The notes below the pieces were generated by a model, which was given only the letters and a program-made list of their open reading frames with translations, made no database searches and was not told where the DNA came from. Positions 32,041 through 33,202 of a DNA stretch of 33,202 nt are shown piece by piece (position 1 is the first letter of the stretch; every line of letters starts with the position of its first letter). The position numbers and the translations under genes were made by a program. This stretch comes from Clostridiales bacterium (lineage in GTDB: Bacteria; Bacillota; Clostridia; Oscillospirales; CAG-382): NCBI GenBank assembly GCA_003452915.1, contig DMMZ01000026.1:143599-176800 (forward strand). Reading direction: 5' to 3'.

Positions 32041-32829
32041 ATGAAAAAGATAGCAGTAATTTCCGGTGCGAGTAGCGGAATAGGTCTTTCTACGGCTGTT
32101 CTTTTTGCCGAAAACGACTATACCGTATATTCCTTGAGCCGTTCAAAGCCCGAGGATAACCGTATAAAACATATAACAACCGATGTTTCTTCTGAAGAAT
32201 CGGTAAGGTCTGCAATCGAAGCTGTTGTATCTACCGAAGGTAAGATTGACTTATTAGTTAATAACTCAGGCTACGGAATTTCAGGTGCTGTCGAGCTTAC
32301 AGAGCTTTCAGAAGTAAAGAGATTGTTCGAAACTAACTTTTTAGGAACGCTCGCTTGTATAAAATATGTTCTACCGCATATGAGAGCCGCCGGAAGCGGT
32401 CGTATAATTACCGTAAGTTCGGTCGCTGCGGTTTTACCTGTTCCCTACCAGTCGTTTTATTCTTGTACAAAGAGTTCGATAAATTCTCTTATGCTCTCAC
32501 TTGCTAACGAGGTAAAACCTTTCGGAATAAAAGTTAGTGTAGTAATGCCAGGCGATGTAAAGACAGGTTTTACAACCTCAAGAAAAAAGAATAATATTTC
32601 GGAATCTGCATATTCCAAAAGTGAAGAACGTGCAGTTTCACGCATGGAAAAGGATGAACAAAATGGTATGCCACCCGAAAAGGTTGCAAGGTGTATTTTC
32701 AGAGCCGCAATAAAAAAGCACCCAAAGGTGCTTTATACAGTAGGTTTTGTATACAAACTTTTTGTTGTGTTATCAAAACTGCTTCCAATCGGGCTTGTTA
32801 ATAAAATCGAAGGTAAAATGTACAGTTAG
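32041..32829 (+). CDS. Short-chain dehydrogenase/reductase, possible ketosphinganine-type reductase
   Basis: This is a Rossmann-fold NAD(P)H reductase. The 262-residue product has GASSGIG (cofactor loop, about 8-14), NNSGYG (normally NNAG), the catalytic Ser in TVSSVA and the catalytic pair in YSCTK. The C-terminal 30 residues (YTVGFVYKLFVVLSKLLPIGL) are hydrophobic and could contact the membrane, as in ketosphinganine reductases. ATG 32041 is seven bases from the upstream stop and has no clear Shine-Dalgarno, so translation is likely coupled to the oxoamine synthase. Alone it would be called only an SDR of unknown substrate; the neighbour suggests the reduction of its 3-keto product. Confidence 0.85.
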   Translation: MKKIAVISGASSGIGLSTAVLFAENDYTVYSLSRSKPEDNRIKHITTDVSSEESVRSAIEAVVSTEGKIDLLVNNSGYGISGAVELTELSEVKRLFETNFLGTLACIKYVLPHMRAAGSGRIITVSSVAAVLPVPYQSFYSCTKSSINSLMLSLANEVKPFGIKVSVVMPGDVKTGFTTSRKKNNISESAYSKSEERAVSRMEKDEQNGMPPEKVARCIFRAAIKKHPKVLYTVGFVYKLFVVLSKLLPIGLVNKIEGKMYS

Positions 32830-32847
32830 AAATCGTAATAAATCCCA

Positions 32848-32878
32848 AGCCGCACTTTTGTGCGGTTATTTTATTTAC
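32848..32878 (+). terminator. Intrinsic terminator after the reductase gene
   Basis: Stem AGCCGCAC/GTGCGGTT (one G-U pair, 32848-32855 with 32860-32867), loop TTTT, then ATTTTATTT. Confidence 0.85.
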
Positions 32879-32916
32879 AATTATTAATGTATGTTCATTT
32901 TTATTCACGTTTGCTA

Positions 32917-32946
32917 TTGACATACATGAATATGTAATATTAATAT
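32917..32946 (+). promoter_or_regulatory. Promoter with operator-like palindrome upstream of the DeoR-family gene
   Basis: TTGACA (32917-32922), 18-base spacer, TAATAT (32941-32946). The spacer holds a palindrome TACAT-GAAT-ATGTA (32923-32936), a possible autoregulatory site of the DeoR-type protein; this is inference. Confidence 0.6.
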
Positions 32947-33006
32947 ATATGAATCAAGGGTCGACACTTATTTATCTATAACTTATTTAATGAAGGAGTA
33001 TATATC

Positions 33007-33202
33007 ATGTTTATCGAAGAAAGACACCAGGCAATTTTGGATATAATCGTAGCAAATGGTAGAATTTCAATTAGTGAAATACAGGAAAAGTTCGATGTTT
33101 CGGATGACTCCGCACGCAGGGACTTAAGAATCCTTGAAGAAAAAGGTCTCCTTAAACGAACACATGGCGGAGCTATCCCTACCAAACAAGTGGGCTTTAC
33201 AA
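33007..33202 (+). CDS. DeoR-family transcriptional regulator, 5' part only
   Basis: The reading runs off the right edge of the window (65 codons). It starts at ATG 33007, with AAGGAG at seven bases. The product MFIEERHQAILDIIVANGRI is the typical DeoR start, followed by the helix-turn-helix ISEIQEKFDVSDDSARRDLRILEEKGLLKRTHGGAIP. Such proteins bind DNA through this domain and sense sugar phosphates through a C-terminal domain that is not in view. They usually control nearby sugar-uptake operons (for example fructose), but the target here lies outside the window. Confidence 0.93.
   Translation, partial: MFIEERHQAILDIIVANGRISISEIQEKFDVSDDSARRDLRILEEKGLLKRTHGGAIPTKQVGFT

Overview
The window looks like a chromosomal segment of a low-GC, Gram-positive anaerobe of the class Clostridia, most likely an Oscillospiraceae/Ruminococcaceae-type gut bacterium. 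I infer this from protein content rather than from a marker gene. The clues are the PrkC/PrpC/RsgA cluster, a RemA-type protein, IreB, a DUF5685 protein next to a J-protein with a Cys-rich tail, the dgt-dnaG-rpoD order, and AG-rich Shine-Dalgarno sites of the form AGAAAGGA. No rRNA, tRNA, CRISPR array, phage gene or transposase was found.

Left half (1-16490, all minus strand): one dense co-directional run, read from a strong promoter at about 16.55 kb. In transcription order it holds a DUF5685 protein, a J-domain protein, a small membrane protein, yicC/yloC, remA, gmk, rpoZ, priA, def, fmt, rsmB, an M3-family oligoendopeptidase, rlmN, prpC, prkC and rsgA (cut by the window edge). From yicC onward this is the conserved Firmicutes housekeeping cluster for nucleotide supply, restart of replication, start of translation, rRNA modification and Ser/Thr phospho-signalling. 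Here it lacks coaBC and carries an extra peptidase gene.

Right half (16671-33202, all plus strand): two ABC exporter pairs, then dgt, a GNAT acetyltransferase, dnaG and rpoD, then pheS-pheT, ireB with a small unknown gene, then a serine-palmitoyltransferase-like alpha-oxoamine synthase with a short-chain reductase, and finally the start of a DeoR-family regulator. IreB is a known substrate of PrkC-type kinases, so both arms contain parts of the same cell-wall signalling pathway.

The most unusual feature is a family of intercistronic repeats, four copies (A-D, about 85-155 bp), all in the same orientation as the flanking genes. Each begins with a GAAAGA-type hairpin at or inside the stop codon of the upstream gene and ends in the ribosome-binding site of the downstream gene. 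Three copies can fold into the same multi-stem RNA, with stems kept by compensatory base changes. A related short start motif (ATG-GTN-ATA-NNN-ATG) also occurs at genes without the full repeat. Two loci (prkC and the oxoamine synthase) share a second leader architecture: Shine-Dalgarno, AT-rich hairpin, six-residue Trp-containing mini-ORF, start codon. I do not recognise either element as a described family.

No gene-free stretch exceeds 300 bases. All calls come from reading the sequence; no database search or folding program was run.
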